Shown: one piece after another, positions 5,999-8,140 of the stretch
Layout: every line of letters begins with the position of its first letter
How positions within the stretch are numbered: position 1 is the stretch's first letter
Assembly: GCA_030039695.1 (NCBI GenBank)
Contig: JASHVB010000630.1
Location: 1 to 8,140 of the forward strand
Direction: 5' to 3'
Origin: Acetobacteraceae bacterium
Lineage (GTDB): Bacteria > Pseudomonadota > Alphaproteobacteria > Acetobacterales > Acetobacteraceae
DNA length: 8,140 bases
Notes under the pieces: model-generated
What the model saw: only the letters and a program-made list of their open reading frames with translations
Told to the model about the DNA's origin: nothing
Databases searched by the model: none
Program-made: the position numbers and the translations under genes

Positions 5999-7021
5999 AT
6001 GAAGAAGATCGGTTTCCTCTCGTTCGGGCATTGGGCGCGCTCGTTCCAGTCACAGGCGCGTACGGCGGCGGACGTGCTGCTGCAGTCCATCGACCTCGCT
6101 GTCGCGGCCGAACAACTGGGTGCGGACGGCGCGTTCTTCCGCGTCCATCACTTCGCCCGCCAGCTGGCCTCGCCGTTCCCGCTGCTGGCGGCAGTCGGCG
6201 CGAAGACCAGCCGCATAGAAATTGGCACGGCCGTGATCGACATGCGTTACGAGAACCCGCTTTACATGGCGGAGAACGCCGGCGCGGCGGACCTCATCGC
6301 CGGCGGGCGGCTACAACTCGGCATCAGCCGTGGCTCGCCTGAGCAGGTGATCGCCGGTTGGCGTTACTTCGGCTACCGTCCGGTCGAAGGCGAGACCGAT
6401 GCTGATATGGGGCGCCGGCACGCCGAGGTGTTCTATGACCTGCTGCAGGGCAAGGGCTTTGCAGAGCCGAACCCGCAGCCGATGTTCCAGAACCCGCCTG
6501 GCCTGCTACGCCTCGAGCCCTACTCAGAGGGGCTGCGCGATCGGATCTGGTGGGGATCCGGCTCCAACGCGACCGCGGTCTGGGCGGCGAAACTCGGCAT
6601 GAACCTGCAAGCCTCGACGCTTAAGAACGACGAGACCGGCGAGCCTTTCCACGTTCAGCAGGTGGCTCAGATCCGGGCGTTTCGCGATGCCTGGAAGGAA
6701 GCCGGCCACGCGCGCGAGCCGAGGGTCTCTGTCAGCCGCAACATCTTTGCGTTGGTAGACGAGAGGGACCGCGCCTATTTTGGACATAGCGGTGACGAAG
6801 AGGACTATTTTGGCTTCATCGACGAAACAAAGCGTTCGATTTTCGGAAGGAGCTATGCGGCCGAGCCGGACAAGCTTGTCGACCAACTCAACCAGGATGA
6901 GGCCATCGCCGAAGCCGACACGCTGCTGCTGACTGTCCCCAACCAGCTCGGCGTGGACTACAACACGCATGTCATGGAAGCGATCCTGACCCACGTCGCA
7001 CCGGCGCTCGGCTGGCGCTGA
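5999..7021 (+). CDS. Luciferase-like flavin-dependent monooxygenase (LLM class)
   Basis: This 340-residue protein is a full-length member of the bacterial luciferase-like flavin oxidoreductases, TIM-barrel enzymes that use reduced FMN (or F420 in some lineages) and oxygen. Typical segments are the start MKKIGFLSFGHW, the GADGAFFRVHHFA strand-helix region near 41-53, SRIEIGTAVIDMRYENP near 71-87, and GGRLQLGISRGSP near 102-114, which contributes to the flavin phosphate site. A later WWGSGSNATAVWAAKLG segment and a C-terminal LLLTVPNQLG are also family-like. It begins nine bases after the cysteine hydrolase stop with only a poor ribosome binding site, which suggests translational coupling. Such pairs recall RutA/RutB, but this protein is not obviously RutA, and members of this group are mostly unassigned. 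A separate flavin reductase is not seen nearby. The stop is directly followed by an unrelated gene fragment on the other strand. Confidence 0.93.
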   Translation: MKKIGFLSFGHWARSFQSQARTAADVLLQSIDLAVAAEQLGADGAFFRVHHFARQLASPFPLLAAVGAKTSRIEIGTAVIDMRYENPLYMAENAGAADLIAGGRLQLGISRGSPEQVIAGWRYFGYRPVEGETDADMGRRHAEVFYDLLQGKGFAEPNPQPMFQNPPGLLRLEPYSEGLRDRIWWGSGSNATAVWAAKLGMNLQASTLKNDETGEPFHVQQVAQIRAFRDAWKEAGHAREPRVSVSRNIFALVDERDRAYFGHSGDEEDYFGFIDETKRSIFGRSYAAEPDKLVDQLNQDEAIAEADTLLLTVPNQLGVDYNTHVMEAILTHVAPALGWR

Positions 7022-7180
7022 GGTCGCACGCCATCGCGCTCCGTCAGCGCAAAGGTGCGTGCGTCGTGCGCAGCCATCGCGCGCGCAATGTAGGCGTCGG
7101 TTTGTGCGATCTCCGTGTGCGTCAGACGAAGCGATCGGGCGGAGTATGAGCCGGGCAGTGCGGAGCGCGTCGGGGAACAT
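7022..7180 (-). pseudogene. N-terminal fragment of a GNAT acetyltransferase
   Basis: The minus strand from ATG 7180 reads MFPDALRTARLILRPI and then ASSDA, the classic start of a RimJ/RimL-type GNAT N-acetyltransferase. At about 7118 the coding text jumps to the next frame and continues as HTEIAQTDAYIARAM and then ARTFALTERDG. In intact relatives roughly 20 residues lie between these parts, so a small out-of-frame deletion has removed them. The acetyl-CoA binding motif and whole C-terminal half are missing: the recognisable text ends at about 7025, right at the stop codon of the flavin monooxygenase on the other strand. This marks a recombination junction. The gene is dead. No clear ribosome binding site precedes the ATG. 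Confidence 0.7.
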
Positions 7181-7314
7181 TCAACATAGTGTGGCATGGA
7201 AGCGGCGTGCCATGACAGCTTTTTCGTCAGCCAGGATTCGCACCCAAGGTCATTCACAAACCGAAGACCCAGTGCAGTCAGGGTCGACGGTCGTGCTCCC
7301 GGCCAAGCGCACGC

Positions 7315-7776
7315 TCATGACCCGCCCAACACAAACATCGTAATGACCGCCCAAGTGCCGCGCCTATTGTCCATCAGCGCAATCTCGGCCGCTCTCACAG
7401 ATATGGGCAGAAAACACTCGGCCGCGGCGGCGAGTTCCTGAGTAATGCTCCAAAGGACCTGCTCGTCGGCCACTGTCAGAGCCCGAAAAGGATCGTCCGG
7501 CTCAGGCGCTAAATAGACAACTCCGGGAAACTGCCTGAATCCGATAAGACTGAAGTCAAATGGCTTGTGAGCGCGAAAACATGTGCGAAGGCGGTTCAAA
7601 GTTGTACCGTCGGTTTGGGCAGGCGATACGAATGGAAACAGGACAGTAACATGTGCCGGCACCCCTGCCGCGGCGGCTGGATCGTGTATCGCGCGAAACG
7701 GGGCCACAAGTTTCCCAGCCTCCGGTACCAGCACAACAAGAGCGGATTGTGATTCAGGCAGCGGCCATCGGTTCAT
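7315..7776 (-). CDS. 2'-5' RNA ligase-like protein lacking its second HxT motif
   Basis: The 153-residue product resembles the 2H phosphoesterase/2'-5' RNA ligase family (cyclic phosphodiesterase or ligase on RNA ends or nucleotides). The N-terminus MNRWPLPESQSALVVLVPEA and the first catalytic motif His42-Val-Thr44 in PAHVTVLFPF are intact, as are FPGVVYLAPEP and the end IALMDNRRGTWAV. The family's second motif, which in close relatives reads like PHLTVAD, is gone: residues 98-104 run RALTVAD, so the text jumps from the RALT near residue 101 straight into the VAD after the second motif. About 25 codons appear lost in frame, between two LT dipeptides. With one catalytic His missing, activity is doubtful even though the frame is open. 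GGAG about eight bases upstream supports ATG 7776. It may be a pseudogene in an early stage of decay. Confidence 0.75.
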   Translation of the reverse strand: MNRWPLPESQSALVVLVPEAGKLVAPFRAIHDPAAAAGVPAHVTVLFPFVSPAQTDGTTLNRLRTCFRAHKPFDFSLIGFRQFPGVVYLAPEPDDPFRALTVADEQVLWSITQELAAAAECFLPISVRAAEIALMDNRRGTWAVITMFVLGGS

Positions 7777-7940
7777 CTATCTTGCTCCGTGCACTCAGAT
7801 GCCGAGCAGTTACCAGCGGTCCATCTCTCTCTCGTAAAAGCGAAAGCGGATAGTTCCGAGCATCTCCTATCGACCCAAGTCAATAGCGCTATGGGAGAGG
7901 TGTTAGATCTGTACAGCCAGCCTTTCGATCCGGACAAAAC

Positions 7941-8140
7941 TTAAGATTTACGGATCACAGGATATGCTACCCACACCAGCCCTTCCCATCGTTTCCCACC
8001 GTCATGGACTACTGTAAAGTCGCGCGATGGCTCCCGCGTCAATTCTAACCGAGTCATTACCGCCTGCGACCTGAAATTGTCTGGAGCGGTATAAGCAACC
8101 ACTTCGAACAGACCTGTGCGAAGGAACACATCGTCCAGCG
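7941..8140 (-). CDS. GNAT N-acetyltransferase, C-terminal end (partial)
   Basis: The minus-strand frame is open from the right window edge to a TAA at 7941-7943, giving about 65 visible residues. The text LFEVVAYTAPDNFRSQAVM followed by TRLELTREPSRDF is the C-terminal part of a GNAT acetyltransferase: the beta strand and the N-x-RSQAVM helix that closes the acetyl-CoA site. The N-terminus lies outside the window. A GTG at 8129 could be read as a start, but it falls inside the domain and has no upstream ribosome binding site, so the gene is truncated by the window, not short. The usual RL-G-M after the helix is RLEL here, a mild deviation. It is not the missing half of the fragment at 7022-7180, because the order along the strand is wrong. 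Whether the full gene is intact cannot be seen. Confidence 0.75.
   Translation of the reverse strand, partial: LDDVFLRTGLFEVVAYTAPDNFRSQAVMTRLELTREPSRDFTVVHDGGKRWEGLVWVAYPVIRKS

Noticed and set aside
7036..7050. GCGCT-CCGTC-AGCGC hairpin as terminator of the monooxygenase operon
   Set aside because: A five-pair stem without a T run, lying within former GNAT coding sequence; likely chance.
6524..7180. Minus-strand frame of 218 codons starting with the GNAT-like MFPDALRT
   Set aside because: Only the first 20 or so residues are acetyltransferase-like; the remainder is antisense to the flavin monooxygenase gene, so it is not a real full-length gene.
7022..8140. GNAT fragment at 7022-7180 and GNAT end at 7941-8140 as two halves of one gene split by insertion of the RNA ligase gene
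   Set aside because: On the minus strand the C-terminal half comes before the N-terminal half, so a simple insertion cannot produce this order; they are two different genes.

Overview
The window is GC-rich bacterial DNA with strong Shine-Dalgarno sites. Gene families, codon usage and gene style suggest a soil-type alphaproteobacterium (Rhizobiales or Acetobacteraceae-like). This is inference from protein resemblance, since no rRNA or other marker gene is present. I see no tRNA, CRISPR array, integrase or intact insertion sequence.

Layout from left to right. Positions 1-491 hold no convincing gene. Positions 492-836 carry a broken remnant of a helix-turn-helix-like hypothetical protein. At 888-1883 (+) is a secreted SMP-30/gluconolactonase-like beta-propeller protein. 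A 471-base spacer with a 13-bp operator-like inverted repeat (2095-2132) follows. At 2355-2984 (-) is a two-domain NIPSNAP protein, and divergent from it at 3412-4113 (+) is a compact M24-fold metallohydrolase. Then comes a frameshifted FAD/NAD(P)-binding relic (about 4353-4585), followed by two divergent isochorismatase-family cysteine hydrolases (4559-5152 on - and 5375-5989 on +). The second is followed after 9 bases by a luciferase-like flavin monooxygenase (5999-7021, +). The right end (7022-8140) is a decaying stretch on the minus strand: an N-terminal GNAT fragment, a 2'-5' RNA ligase-like gene that lost its second catalytic motif, and the C-terminal end of another GNAT gene leaving the window.

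The six intact genes look like pieces of a small-molecule catabolic locus. A flavin monooxygenase next to amide/ureide-type cysteine hydrolases resembles the logic of RutA/RutB pyrimidine ring opening. M24-fold hydrolases, NIPSNAP proteins and SMP-30 lactonases are frequent companions in soil degradation clusters. The substrate cannot be read from the sequence, and no regulator or transporter gene is inside the window.

The second theme is mosaicism. Intact genes sit directly against fragments of unrelated genes, with probable junctions near 4580 and 7022. At least four genes have been cut, frameshifted or internally deleted, which marks this as accessory DNA assembled by repeated recombination.
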